Below, piece by piece: positions 34,737 through 43,464 of a stretch of DNA of 64,000 nt (position 1 is its first letter; every line of letters starts with the position of its first letter). Below the pieces are notes generated by a model. That model saw only the letters and a program-made list of their open reading frames with translations. It searched no databases and had not been told where the DNA came from. Position numbers and translations under genes: made by a program. This DNA comes from Clostridia bacterium (GTDB lineage Bacteria; Bacillota; Clostridia; Christensenellales; Christensenellaceae), in assembly GCA_017531505.1 (NCBI GenBank), contig JAFXKX010000001.1, forward strand, positions 1-64,000, written 5' to 3'.

Positions 34737-34765
34737 TTGCGGCTATCCGCAAAAACGGGTATACT
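34737..34765 (+). promoter_or_regulatory. Promoter of the beta-propeller protein
   Basis: TTGCGG (34737-34742), a 17-bp spacer and TATACT (34760-34765). It is divergent from the ABC importer promoter only 12 bp away. Confidence 0.55.
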
Positions 34766-34809
34766 GTAAGCAAGTACCCGTCGTATATGACGGTCAAGAG
34801 GTAGTATTT

Positions 34810-36453
34810 GTGAAAACCAGCAGATTATTTCGTATGTTTATGATGGCGCTGGGGATGGTCGTTATGGCCATTTTGCGCCCGTTCCGTAAGTTTACAAAAT
34901 TAAAGCAGTATACAACGTCCGCGCCGGCAGATGATGCGTTGCCCCATGCGGTAGAGGCTACCCGCCCCGAAGCCCATGGCATTGTGGCGGAATTGGAAGT
35001 GGATGGTCAGCCTGCGGCGCAGTATCGGCGTGCGGCGGATGTTCATGTAGATCCGGATGCATCCTATGCAGCGCATGAGGGTATCGTTACCTTCCGTGGT
35101 GATCACCTGCGCAGTGGTGCGGCATACGGCAATGCACAGCTTCCGCAAAAGCAGCTGGAGGTCAAGTGGACGGCAACTACCGGCAAACTGGCAAAAGGCT
35201 ATGGCAAAGGCTTTTGGACAGGCAGTGGCTGGACAGGTCAGCCGCTGATCATCCGCTGGACGCAGGATCAGAAACAATACATGGATATGTATGAGGAAAA
35301 GAAGCACAAGGAAGATCTTACCGAGGTCATTTATTCTACCATGGATGGCAATGTCTATTTCCTCGATCTGGAGGACGGTACCGCTACTCGTGATATGTTG
35401 AAGGTAGGTCTGCCCTTCAAAGGCGCGGGCGCAGTACATCCGTCTTTGCCGATTTTGCATCTGGGCCCCGGCGACTCGGGCGCAGGAGAGGGTGAATACG
35501 CGCGGGCATATCTGTATAGTCTGCAGGATAGCAGCAAACTGTTGGAATACGGCGGCGAAGATCCTTTCTCCATCCGCAGCTTCTGTGGATTTGACAGTGC
35601 GCCGTTGTTCTTTGATGACTATATTTTCGAACCGTCGGAAAACGGTATCATCTATACCTTCAAACTCAATGCCAAGCAGGATGCGCAGGGTAAGATCAGC
35701 ATCGATCCCTCGGAATTTGTCAAACTGCGGTACAAGACCGCCCGCTCCAGCGAGGAGGCATATTGGCTGGGTATGGAGGACAGCCCGGTCATGTGGAAAA
35801 ATTATCTGTATATTGCAGATAACGGCGGCACCATGCTGTGCGTAGATGTCAATACCATGCAGGTGGTATGGACGCAGGATGTGGTGGACGATACCAACGG
35901 TTCTGCCGTCTTTTCTATGGAAGACGGTCATCCGTATCTGTATATCGGTACTTCGCTGCACTGGTCTCCCAGCAAACGCTTAAGACTGGGTGATTGCCCC
36001 ATCTTCAAGCTGGATGCCATCACCGGCGAATATGTATGGATCCGTTCCTACTTCTGCAACACCATTGCAGGCATCTCCGGCGGAGTGCAGGCTACCCCCG
36101 TGTTGGGCAAGGGCGATATTGCAGATCTGGTGGTATTCCCGGTGGCACGTACGCCCAGTGTACGAAACGGTATTGTGGTCGCGCTGGATAAAAAGACCGG
36201 TAAAGAGGTATGGCGCTATGGTCTGAAGGCCTATGCGTGGAGTTCTCCGGTGGCAGTGTACGACAGCGAAGGAAAGGCGTATCTGCTGCAGGGCGATTCC
36301 GCAGGCACGCTGCATCTGCTGGACGGGCGCACCGGCAAACTGCTGCACAAGATCGAACTGGGTGCCAATATCGAGGCCAGCCCGGCGATCTTTGGCGATA
36401 CGCTGGTGGTAGGCACCCGTGGACAGAAGATATACGGTATCTCGCTGAAATAA
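34810..36453 (+). CDS. Membrane-anchored PQQ-like beta-propeller protein
   Basis: 547 residues from a GTG at 34810, which has AGAGGTAG upstream; the frame is open much further but overlaps the divergent gene. TM segment at about 7-24 (MFMMALGMVVMAILR). The outer domain has a conserved FRGDHLRSGAAYG start, and blades with repeats such as GNVYFLDLEDGTATRDM, TMLCVDVNTMQVVWTQ, GIVVALDKKTGKEVWRYG and GTLHLLDGRTGKLLHKIE. These are PQQ/BamB-like repeats, but no PQQ-enzyme active site is recognised. Role unknown; perhaps an envelope scaffold or sensor. Confidence 0.75.
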   Translation: MKTSRLFRMFMMALGMVVMAILRPFRKFTKLKQYTTSAPADDALPHAVEATRPEAHGIVAELEVDGQPAAQYRRAADVHVDPDASYAAHEGIVTFRGDHLRSGAAYGNAQLPQKQLEVKWTATTGKLAKGYGKGFWTGSGWTGQPLIIRWTQDQKQYMDMYEEKKHKEDLTEVIYSTMDGNVYFLDLEDGTATRDMLKVGLPFKGAGAVHPSLPILHLGPGDSGAGEGEYARAYLYSLQDSSKLLEYGGEDPFSIRSFCGFDSAPLFFDDYIFEPSENGIIYTFKLNAKQDAQGKISIDPSEFVKLRYKTARSSEEAYWLGMEDSPVMWKNYLYIADNGGTMLCVDVNTMQVVWTQDVVDDTNGSAVFSMEDGHPYLYIGTSLHWSPSKRLRLGDCPIFKLDAITGEYVWIRSYFCNTIAGISGGVQATPVLGKGDIADLVVFPVARTPSVRNGIVVALDKKTGKEVWRYGLKAYAWSSPVAVYDSEGKAYLLQGDSAGTLHLLDGRTGKLLHKIELGANIEASPAIFGDTLVVGTRGQKIYGISLK

Positions 36454-36468
36454 TCGAACGCATAGAAA

Positions 36469-36490
36469 AAGCACCCTTTGGAGGGTGCTT
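36469..36490. terminator. Bidirectional terminator between propeller gene and eda
   Basis: 9-bp stem AAGCACCCT/AGGGTGCTT with A and T tracts on both sides; serves the plus-strand propeller gene and the minus-strand aldolase gene. Confidence 0.85.
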
Positions 36491-36505
36491 TTTTGATAGT
36501 TGTGA

Positions 36506-37468
36506 TTACGCACGTACAAAGTGGATGGCAAATCCGCTAAATTCCTGCTGCAGATAAAATACCCGCAGCCCCTGATCGTCATATTCATAACTATCGGGAT
36601 TGGCTGGCAAGCCCCGCTGCGCCAGATGATAAATGGCACGATGGATGTCGCGGCAATAAAAAGCGATGTGCCCCTTGCTGCCGCGGAAGGTGAACTTGAT
36701 GACTTCCATATGCGGACCGACAAAGGTGGATTTGGGATTGTCTGCCGGGGCAGCACCCAATAATGTGGAGAACAGGGCAGCTACCTGTGCAGCCTCTGTC
36801 TCGTCGGCATTATTGATGCCCAGATGCGCAAAACGCAGATCCAGCATGGCGTTTACCGCTTTGCGGCACAACGCAGTGATCCCTGCATAGTCGCCTTGGG
36901 CAAGCAGATCTTTGGGGACCATCCAACTGCCTCCGCAGGCCAATACATTGGGCAATGCCAGATAGTCGGCCACATTTTGTGCAGAGATACCGCCGGTGGG
37001 TACAAAGCGGACGCCGGGGTAGGGACCGCGCAATGCCTTCAGCATGGCGATACCGCCTGCGGCAGCGGCAGGGAAGAATTTCAGAGTGTCCAGCCCCAAT
37101 GCAAGGGCAGATTCGATTTCGGTTGGGGTCGTTACGCCGGGCAAAACGGGCAGTTCATGGGCCTGACACCAACGGACGACCTCGGGGTTCAGCCCGGGGC
37201 TGACGATATAGCGGGCACCTGCCTCCATAGCCTGCCGGGCCATGGCCACAGAAGTGACGGTGCCTGCACCTACCAGCAGCTCGGGAACTTCTTTGCTGAT
37301 ACGGGCGATGCTTTGCGCGGCGGCGTCGGTACGGAAGGTGATTTCGGCCGTGGCAATACCGCCTGCCAGCAATGCACGGGCAGTGGGTACAGCCTGTGCG
37401 GCGTCTTCCAGTACTACTACAGGGATAATGCCGATACGGGATAATGTTTCGGTGACAGACAGGATCAT
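36506..37468 (-). CDS. eda: KDPG/KHG aldolase fused to a VOC-like domain
   Basis: 320 residues; the aldolase alone is usually about 210. Residues 1-207: class I aldolase with GIIPVVVLEDA, AEITFRTDAA (Glu43, Arg46), VGAGTVTS and the Schiff-base Lys130 in TLKFFPA, then VPTGGISAQNV. It cleaves 2-dehydro-3-deoxy-6-phosphogluconate to pyruvate and glyceraldehyde 3-phosphate. Residues 211-320 (LRFAHLGINNADETEAAQVA ... GFAIHFVRA) form a glyoxalase/VOC-like beta-alpha-beta module whose role is unknown. Overlaps kdgK by 4 bp. Confidence 0.9.
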   Translation of the reverse strand: MILSVTETLSRIGIIPVVVLEDAAQAVPTARALLAGGIATAEITFRTDAAAQSIARISKEVPELLVGAGTVTSVAMARQAMEAGARYIVSPGLNPEVVRWCQAHELPVLPGVTTPTEIESALALGLDTLKFFPAAAAGGIAMLKALRGPYPGVRFVPTGGISAQNVADYLALPNVLACGGSWMVPKDLLAQGDYAGITALCRKAVNAMLDLRFAHLGINNADETEAAQVAALFSTLLGAAPADNPKSTFVGPHMEVIKFTFRGSKGHIAFYCRDIHRAIYHLAQRGLPANPDSYEYDDQGLRVFYLQQEFSGFAIHFVRA

Positions 37469-38424
37469 ACGGTTACCTCCTCGTGCGTGCGGAAGAAGTC
37501 TTCCAGTTGTTCGCGGGTGGGCAATCCTTCGTTATCGCCCAATACGGTGATCTGTCTGGCGCCGCAGGCATTGCCGCGGCGGATCGCTTCGGGGAGAGAC
37601 AGACCTTCCAACAGACCGCTCAAAGTACCTGCTGCAAAGCCGTCGCCGGCACCGACGGTATCCAGCACTTCTACACGATACCCGGGTACCTGCCCCCGTT
37701 CATGGGCGTTCTGATACAGGGCACCTTTGCTGCCGATCTTCATAATGACGGTTTTGGCACCAAGGCCGCAATAATAATCCAGAATCTCCTGATGATCGGT
37801 CAGACCGGTCAGCGACTGTGCCTCGGCTACGCCGGGGAAGAATAAGTCACATCCTGCTGCAAAGGCATGGATGAAATCGCGCATTGCTTCGCGGCCGGGC
37901 CACAGCTGCGGGCGCAGATTGGGGTCAAAAGAAACCAAAATGCCCTGCTGCAAAGCGCGTTCTTTGAGGCGCAGCGCAGCGGCACGGGTGTTGTCGGATA
38001 AAGCGGGCAGGATGCCGGTCATATGGATGGCGTCATACCCGTCGAGATCGATGGCATCGATATCTGCAGGGCTCAGGGTAGAGGCTGCAGAACCTGCGCG
38101 CATATAGTAGATCTCAGGATCGCCGGAGGTGACCTTTTCCTTAAATACCAGTCCGGTACGGTGGGTATCCGAACGGGAAATGTCATGGGTGCTGATATGC
38201 ATTTGTTCCAGCTGATGGACGATCATGCTGCCAAAAGGATCGTTGCCTACTTTGGTAACATACGCGGCCTGATGGCCGAGGCGGGTCAGACCGATGGCGA
38301 CGTTCAGTTCTGCACCGGCAATGCCCGTGCTGTAATTATCTGCACAATGCAGCGGCACATCGGCGCAATTGGAGCGGAATAAGCACATGGGCTCGCCAAC
38401 CAGCAAAATACGGCAGGATTTCAT
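37465..38424 (-). CDS. kdgK: 2-dehydro-3-deoxygluconokinase (PfkB family)
   Basis: Phosphorylates 2-keto-3-deoxygluconate to KDPG. 319 residues. PfkB motifs: substrate region GIAGAELNVAIGLTRLGH near 35-52, and the C-terminal DTVGAGDGFAAG with catalytic Asp. FDPNLRPQLW is typical of KDG kinases. Pairing with eda (4-bp overlap) gives the two last steps of uronate/pectin-sugar use. A palindromic candidate operator overlaps the transcription start. Confidence 0.9.
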   Translation of the reverse strand: MKSCRILLVGEPMCLFRSNCADVPLHCADNYSTGIAGAELNVAIGLTRLGHQAAYVTKVGNDPFGSMIVHQLEQMHISTHDISRSDTHRTGLVFKEKVTSGDPEIYYMRAGSAASTLSPADIDAIDLDGYDAIHMTGILPALSDNTRAAALRLKERALQQGILVSFDPNLRPQLWPGREAMRDFIHAFAAGCDLFFPGVAEAQSLTGLTDHQEILDYYCGLGAKTVIMKIGSKGALYQNAHERGQVPGYRVEVLDTVGAGDGFAAGTLSGLLEGLSLPEAIRRGNACGARQITVLGDNEGLPTREQLEDFFRTHEEVTV

Positions 38425-38443
38425 AAACGGAATACTCCTTTAT

Positions 38444-38467
38444 TCCAGATTCTCTGGATTTATTATA
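38444..38467 (-). promoter_or_regulatory. kdgK-eda promoter with palindromic operator
   Basis: TATAAT on the minus strand at 38462-38467, preceded by TGC (extended -10). Overlapping the expected start is the palindrome TCCAGA-TTC-TCTGGA (38444-38458), a likely repressor site. Confidence 0.6.
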
Positions 38468-38601
38468 GCATGAGCGGCAGACAAAGGGCAGTATTTTATC
38501 GCAAGTGTATCCGGATAAATAAATACGCAGGAATGTTAATAATTTGTTTATCGGCGTAGCCATTGTAAAGCGGCGCTGTATAGCGTAAAATAAGGACTAC
38601 C

Positions 38602-39984
38602 ATGATTGAGAAAATTGTAGAAACGACCATCGATCGGCAGAGGCTGATCGAATGCGGACAAAATATCGGTATCGGCGTCAGTGGCGGCGCGGATTCTATG
38701 GTATTGCTGGAAGTGCTGTATCGATTGCAGCAGCGGCGCAGCTGCAGCTTCCGGCTTTTTGTGCTGCATTTCGAACACGGTATCCGTGGAGAAGAGTCGG
38801 TGGCAGATATGCAGTTTGTGCGTCAGTACTGTGCAGAGCGGGGGATCCCTTGTATTTTCGAGCAGAGAGATGTGCCTGCGTATGCTGCGCAGCACGGTCT
38901 CAATCTGGAGGACGCCGCCCGCAGGCTCCGATATGACTTTTTTGCCCGCTGCCGTCGGCAGCATGGGCTGGAAGCGGTGGCAGTGGCGCACCATATGGAT
39001 GATCTGGCAGAGACCTTCCTGCTGCATCTGATACGCGGCAGCGGCAGCGAAGGATTAAGTGCCTTGCCTTATCGCAGAAGCGGCGGGATCATCCGCCCTA
39101 TGCTGGATGTTACGCGGGCACAGATCGAAGAATACGCAAATGCACAGGGGATCCCATATCAGCAGGACAGCACCAATGCTGACCTCAGCAACAGCCGCAA
39201 CTATATCCGCGCAGAATTGCTGCCCCGTATGCGTAAACTCAACCCTGAGGCAAACAACGCGATCATGCGGGCAGGTCGTATTATTGCGGAAGAACAGCAA
39301 CTGCTGCAGCGCTATACATTGCAGGAATACGGCGCCGTCGCAAAAGAAAGCGAGGGGCGGGTAAGTCTGCGCATATCCGGTCTGCAGTTATTGGAGCCTG
39401 CTATGCTGCGGCGGGTACTGCGTACGGCCATTGCGCGCTGTGCCGGTACATTGCAGGATATCGACAGTACAGTCATCGGTCGGCTGGAGGAATTGGTGCA
39501 GCGGGGAGAAACAGGGCGCGTTTTTGCCGTTCCGGATGTTTTTTTTGCACAGACCAGTTATGATTTGTTGATTATTGACGCAAAAATGTATACAATAAAT
39601 AAGATTGGACAAGTATCGGTCTCGGAAGGTGTTGCCGATCTGCCCAATGGCGGCAGTTTTTGTATCCGTCCGGCAGAGTATCCGTCGATGCTTCCTCAAA
39701 AAGAGGCGCTGTGCCAATATATCGATGCGGAGAAACTGCCCGGGGGCTGTGTTGTGCGTACCCGTGAGGCGGGGGATGTATTCCGTCCGCTGGGGATGCA
39801 GGGTTCTCAGAAACTCAAAGACTGGTTTATCGACCACAAAATACCCCGTGAGCAGAGGGAACAACAACTGCTGTTATGCTGCGGGCAGGAAGTGCTGTGG
39901 ATCATAGGATGCGCGTTGAGTGAACAACTTCGATTGGACCCGCATACCCGACAGGTGTATGCGATACAATATATTATGCCTTAG
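38602..39984 (+). CDS. tilS: tRNA(Ile)-lysidine synthase
   Basis: ATP-dependent ligase that converts C34 of tRNA-Ile(CAU) to lysidine, so that it reads AUA. 460 residues. The PP-loop SGGADSM is at 27-33. FEHGIRGEESVADMQFV, then EDAARRLRYDFF and HHMDDLAETFLLHLIRGSGS are the conserved catalytic stretch, with RPMLDV next. The C-terminal domain includes GDVFRPLGMQGSQKLKDWFI, typical of full-length TilS. Followed by hpt and ftsH, the common Firmicute order. Confidence 0.96.
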   Translation: MIEKIVETTIDRQRLIECGQNIGIGVSGGADSMVLLEVLYRLQQRRSCSFRLFVLHFEHGIRGEESVADMQFVRQYCAERGIPCIFEQRDVPAYAAQHGLNLEDAARRLRYDFFARCRRQHGLEAVAVAHHMDDLAETFLLHLIRGSGSEGLSALPYRRSGGIIRPMLDVTRAQIEEYANAQGIPYQQDSTNADLSNSRNYIRAELLPRMRKLNPEANNAIMRAGRIIAEEQQLLQRYTLQEYGAVAKESEGRVSLRISGLQLLEPAMLRRVLRTAIARCAGTLQDIDSTVIGRLEELVQRGETGRVFAVPDVFFAQTSYDLLIIDAKMYTINKIGQVSVSEGVADLPNGGSFCIRPAEYPSMLPQKEALCQYIDAEKLPGGCVVRTREAGDVFRPLGMQGSQKLKDWFIDHKIPREQREQQLLLCCGQEVLWIIGCALSEQLRLDPHTRQVYAIQYIMP

Positions 39985-40003
39985 ACAGAAGGGGCAAGAA
40001 GAG

Positions 40004-40555
40004 ATGAAAAAGAGATTTACAGAAGATATTGAAAAGGTGTTATTGACTGAGTCGCAGATCGCCGCCCGCGTAAAAGGGTTGGCAGAACAGTTGATGCAAG
40101 ACTACGAAGACAAAGACCTGCTAATGGTAGGTGTGCTGACAGGCGCAACACCTTTCTATACTGCACTGGTCATGGAAATGGATTTGCCTTTGGAGATGCA
40201 CTTTATTCGGGCATCCAGTTATGGGGCCGGCACAGAAAGCTCCGGCAAAGTAGAACTGCGTTATGATCTGGAAGTAGATCTGCAGGGCAGAGATGTAGTG
40301 ATCGTGGAAGATATTATCGATTCGGGCAATACGCTGAGTGCATTGAAAGCGTTGTTCCTGCAGCGCGGTGCAAACAGTGTGGCTTGCTGCTGCCTGCTGG
40401 ATAAGAAAGAACGCAGAACGGCAGACATCGAGGCAGATTATGTAGGATTCGAAGTGCCGGATGAGTTTTTGGTAGGGTATGGGCTGGATTATGCCGGCAA
40501 ATACCGCAATCTCAAGTATGTCGGCACATTACGGCCGGAAGTATATAGCAATTGA
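40004..40555 (+). CDS. hpt: Hypoxanthine phosphoribosyltransferase
   Basis: Purine salvage enzyme making IMP or GMP from hypoxanthine or guanine and PRPP. 183 residues from the ATG at 40004 (AGAAGGGGCAAGAAG upstream). The PRPP loop VVIVEDIIDSGNTL is at 98-111. LTGATPFYTALVMEMDLPLE and FIRASSYGAGTESSGKVEL are conserved. PDEFLVGYGLDYAGKYRNLK is the typical C-terminal base-binding part. 19 bp after tilS, 17 bp before ftsH. Confidence 0.96.
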   Translation: MKKRFTEDIEKVLLTESQIAARVKGLAEQLMQDYEDKDLLMVGVLTGATPFYTALVMEMDLPLEMHFIRASSYGAGTESSGKVELRYDLEVDLQGRDVVIVEDIIDSGNTLSALKALFLQRGANSVACCCLLDKKERRTADIEADYVGFEVPDEFLVGYGLDYAGKYRNLKYVGTLRPEVYSN

Positions 40556-40572
40556 CAGGAGGATCGTCAGGA

Positions 40573-42444
40573 TTGAAAAAGTTTATGCGCGGACCGCTGA
40601 TCTATCTGCTGCTTATCGTAGCAATCTTTTTTGTGGCGCAGTCAGTGGTCAATACCGATAATCAAAAGGATGCAGTGCTGGGGTATACCGAGTTTCTGCA
40701 GAAAGTAAGCAACGGGGAGATCACCGATATCACCATTGTGGGCTATGAAGCAGTTGCCCTCAAAGAAGGTTCTTCCATCAAGGAAGATGCATTCCCTAAA
40801 AAGTATGACTATTATGTATATCTGCCCTCTTATTATCAGGTGGATGTAGACCTGAAGGCGGCGCTGGGTGTAGCAAACCTGGCAGAGAGCAAAGTAGAGA
40901 TCGTATACGAACCGATAGAGGATAACTCCTTCCTGCTGGATTTCGTATTGCCGTATCTGGTACCCATTCTGCTGATGGGCTTCCTGTGGTTTATGATGTA
41001 CCGTCAGACCCAGGGCGGCGGCAAAGCGATGAACTATGGCAAGAGCCGTGCAAAGATGACCATGGGACAGAATGTCAACAAGACATTTGCTGATGTGGCA
41101 GGTGCCGATGAAGAAAAGGCAGAACTGGAAGAGATCGTACAGTTCCTGAAAGATCCCAAACAGTTTACAAAAATGGGTGCACGTATCCCCAAGGGTGTAC
41201 TGTTGGTGGGTCCTCCCGGCTGCGGTAAAACACTGCTGGCAAAAGCGGTGGCAGGTGAGGCGAAAATCCCCTTCTTCAGCATCACCGGCTCTGACTTTGT
41301 AGAAATGTTTGTCGGTATGGGTGCAGCCCGTGTAAGAGATCTGTTTGATAATGCCAAGAAGAACTCCCCCTGTATCATCTTTATTGATGAGATCGACGCA
41401 GTGGGCCGTCAGAGAGGCGCAGGTCTGGGCGGCGGTCATGACGAACGCGAGCAGACGCTCAACCAGCTGCTGGTAGAGATGGATGGCTTTATCGTGAACG
41501 AAGGCATCATTGTGTTGGCAGCAACCAACCGTGTGGATATTCTTGACCCTGCATTGCTGCGCGCAGGTCGTTTCGACCGTCAGATCGTGGTCAATGTACC
41601 GGATGTCAAGGGCAGAGAAGATATTCTGAAAGTGCACGCAAAGGGCAAGCCCCTTGGCAGTGATGTAGACCTGAAGGTCATTGCGAAACGCACCCCCGGT
41701 TTCTCTGGCGCAGATCTGGAGAATGTACTGAACGAAGCAGCGATTCTGGCAGCCCGTTTCCGCAAGAATGCGATCACCATGGCAGAGGTGGAAGAAGCGA
41801 TCACCCGTGTTATCGCAGGCCCCGAAAAGAAGAGCCGTGTCATCACCGAGAAAGACAAGATGGTCACCGCGTATCATGAAGTCGGTCATGCGATCTGTGC
41901 CAAGGTACTGCCCAACTGTGATGAAGTACACGAGATCTCCATCATTCCCCGCGGCATGGCAGCAGGCTATACCATGACGCTGCCCAATGAAAACGAAAAT
42001 CATTACTTTAAATCCAAGATGGTAGACGAAATGACCATGATGCTGGGCGGCAGAGCAGCTGAAGCACTGGTATTGGGCGATATCACCACCGGTGCAAGCA
42101 ACGATATTGAACGTGCTACCAATATGGCAAAGGCAATGATCGTCAAATACGGTATGAATGAGCAGATCGGTCCGGTATTCCACGGAAACAATCAGGAAGT
42201 ATTCCTGGGCAAAGAGATCGTGCAGTCCAAGTCCTGCAGCGAAGAGGTTTCCGCACAGATCGATGCAGAACTCAAAAAGCAGTTGACTGCCTGCATGGAT
42301 AAGGCAACCGAAATACTGCGTGAAAACATGAGCAAACTGCACAGCATCTCCAAGGCGCTGATGGAAAAGGAAAAATTGACCGGTGAAGAATTTGAGGAGC
42401 TGTTTAATGCCCCCGATATGTTCACTATATCTGAGGAACAATGA
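40573..42444 (+). CDS. ftsH: ATP-dependent zinc metalloprotease FtsH
   Basis: Membrane-bound AAA+ protease that degrades misfolded or short-lived membrane and soluble proteins. About 623 residues with a TTG start at 40573, chosen because GGAGGATC lies 10 bp upstream; an ATG four codons later is the alternative. TM1 at 8-24, TM2 at about 118-142. Walker A GPPGCGKT near 214-221, Walker [12 protein letters not shown], second region of homology RPGRFDRQ-like ([13 protein letters not shown]), and zinc motif HEVGH at 435-439. Confidence 0.96.
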   Translation: MKKFMRGPLIYLLLIVAIFFVAQSVVNTDNQKDAVLGYTEFLQKVSNGEITDITIVGYEAVALKEGSSIKEDAFPKKYDYYVYLPSYYQVDVDLKAALGVANLAESKVEIVYEPIEDNSFLLDFVLPYLVPILLMGFLWFMMYRQTQGGGKAMNYGKSRAKMTMGQNVNKTFADVAGADEEKAELEEIVQFLKDPKQFTKMGARIPKGVLLVGPPGCGKTLLAKAVAGEAKIPFFSITGSDFVEMFVGMGAARVRDLFDNAKKNSPCIIFIDEIDAVGRQRGAGLGGGHDEREQTLNQLLVEMDGFIVNEGIIVLAATNRVDILDPALLRAGRFDRQIVVNVPDVKGREDILKVHAKGKPLGSDVDLKVIAKRTPGFSGADLENVLNEAAILAARFRKNAITMAEVEEAITRVIAGPEKKSRVITEKDKMVTAYHEVGHAICAKVLPNCDEVHEISIIPRGMAAGYTMTLPNENENHYFKSKMVDEMTMMLGGRAAEALVLGDITTGASNDIERATNMAKAMIVKYGMNEQIGPVFHGNNQEVFLGKEIVQSKSCSEEVSAQIDAELKKQLTACMDKATEILRENMSKLHSISKALMEKEKLTGEEFEELFNAPDMFTISEEQ

Positions 42445-42449
42445 TCGTA

Positions 42450-42476
42450 AGAGCAGAAGTGAGTCACTTCTGCTCT
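42450..42476 (+). terminator. ftsH terminator
   Basis: 13-bp perfect stem AGAGCAGAAGTGA/TCACTTCTGCTCT with a 1-nt centre (so a few pairs open), followed by TTTTTT. Confidence 0.85.
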
Positions 42477-42541
42477 TTTTTATAAAAGTTGATTGGACCC
42501 CTTTGTTTCAGGGTACATAAAAAGAAGGGAGGATTTGTACA

Positions 42542-43378
42542 ATGATCGATTTACATATGCATTCGACTGCATCCGATGGTACAGACAGCCCTGCTGCGCT
42601 GATAGCGGCATGCAAAGAACGGGGGATCGCCCATGCGGTCCTGACCGACCACGATACCATTGCCGGGGTTTCGGAATTTTTGACAGAGGCGGAGAAAGCC
42701 GGTATTACAGCGGTGACCGGGATCGAGTTTTCTGCAGCGTATGACGGAGAACTGCATATCCTGGTATACGGTGCGGATATCCAAAACAGGGAATACCGCG
42801 ATATGATAGAGCAGATGCAAAATTCCCGCAAAAACCGGATCCATGCAATGACGCAAAAATTGATGGATGGCGGATACGCCATTTCCCATGAAGCGGTGGC
42901 GCGTTTTGCGGCAGGCGGCGTTCCCGGCAGACCGCACATTGCACAGGCGCTGGTAGAGGCGGGGTATGCCGAGGATATTACGCAGGCCTTTGGCCGATAT
43001 CTGAACGCCGGCTGCCCGGGATTTGTAGAACGGTTTAAACTGACGCAGGAGCAGATATTGGCAATGGCAAAGAAAGCGGGCGGGATTGCAGTATTGGCGC
43101 ACCCAAAACTGATCTTTCATCCGGATATCGAGGGCCTGGTTGCGCAGTTAAGCGCCCTTGGTCTGCAGGGGTTGGAAGCCTTTTATCCGGAACACAGCAA
43201 TGAAGAATGTGATTATTTCTGCAAACTTGCGCAGCAATATGGGTTGTTTGTCACACAGGGAAGTGACCATCATGGCGGTATGCGCAGTACCACCTGGCTG
43301 GGAAAAGAGCAGCGAGGGCAAGAGCATCCGCTGCTGCAGGCCGGTGTACGAACGATATTCGAAAAAAGCCGCGGATAA
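42542..43378 (+). CDS. PHP-domain phosphoesterase
   Basis: 278 residues. Polymerase and histidinol phosphatase fold with metal ligands HMHST (5-9), TDHDT near 38, GIEFSA, GGVPGRPHIAQ, VLAHPKL and GSDHHGG near 241. This pattern matches the YciV/RNase AM-like branch, which removes phosphates or nucleotides from the 5' end of small nucleic acids in other bacteria; the substrate here is inferred. AAGGGAGGA precedes the start. No operon partner: terminator before, promoter after. Confidence 0.87.
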   Translation: MIDLHMHSTASDGTDSPAALIAACKERGIAHAVLTDHDTIAGVSEFLTEAEKAGITAVTGIEFSAAYDGELHILVYGADIQNREYRDMIEQMQNSRKNRIHAMTQKLMDGGYAISHEAVARFAAGGVPGRPHIAQALVEAGYAEDITQAFGRYLNAGCPGFVERFKLTQEQILAMAKKAGGIAVLAHPKLIFHPDIEGLVAQLSALGLQGLEAFYPEHSNEECDYFCKLAQQYGLFVTQGSDHHGGMRSTTWLGKEQRGQEHPLLQAGVRTIFEKSRG

Positions 43379-43390
43379 CAGTTGTTTTTG

Positions 43391-43419
43391 TTGATAGTTG
43401 GATGACTCTGTGATATGAT
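43391..43419 (+). promoter_or_regulatory. prs promoter
   Basis: TTGATA (43391-43396), a 17-bp spacer and TATGAT (43414-43419), 45 bp before prs. Confidence 0.7.
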
Positions 43420-43464
43420 ATACTTACTAAAGTTTTGATACCAAACCTATGGGAGATATGAAAC

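Noticed and set aside
34114-34809. N-terminal extension of the beta-propeller frame
   Set aside because: It overlaps the divergent lipoprotein gene and both promoters; the GTG at 34810 has a ribosome binding site followed by a TM segment.
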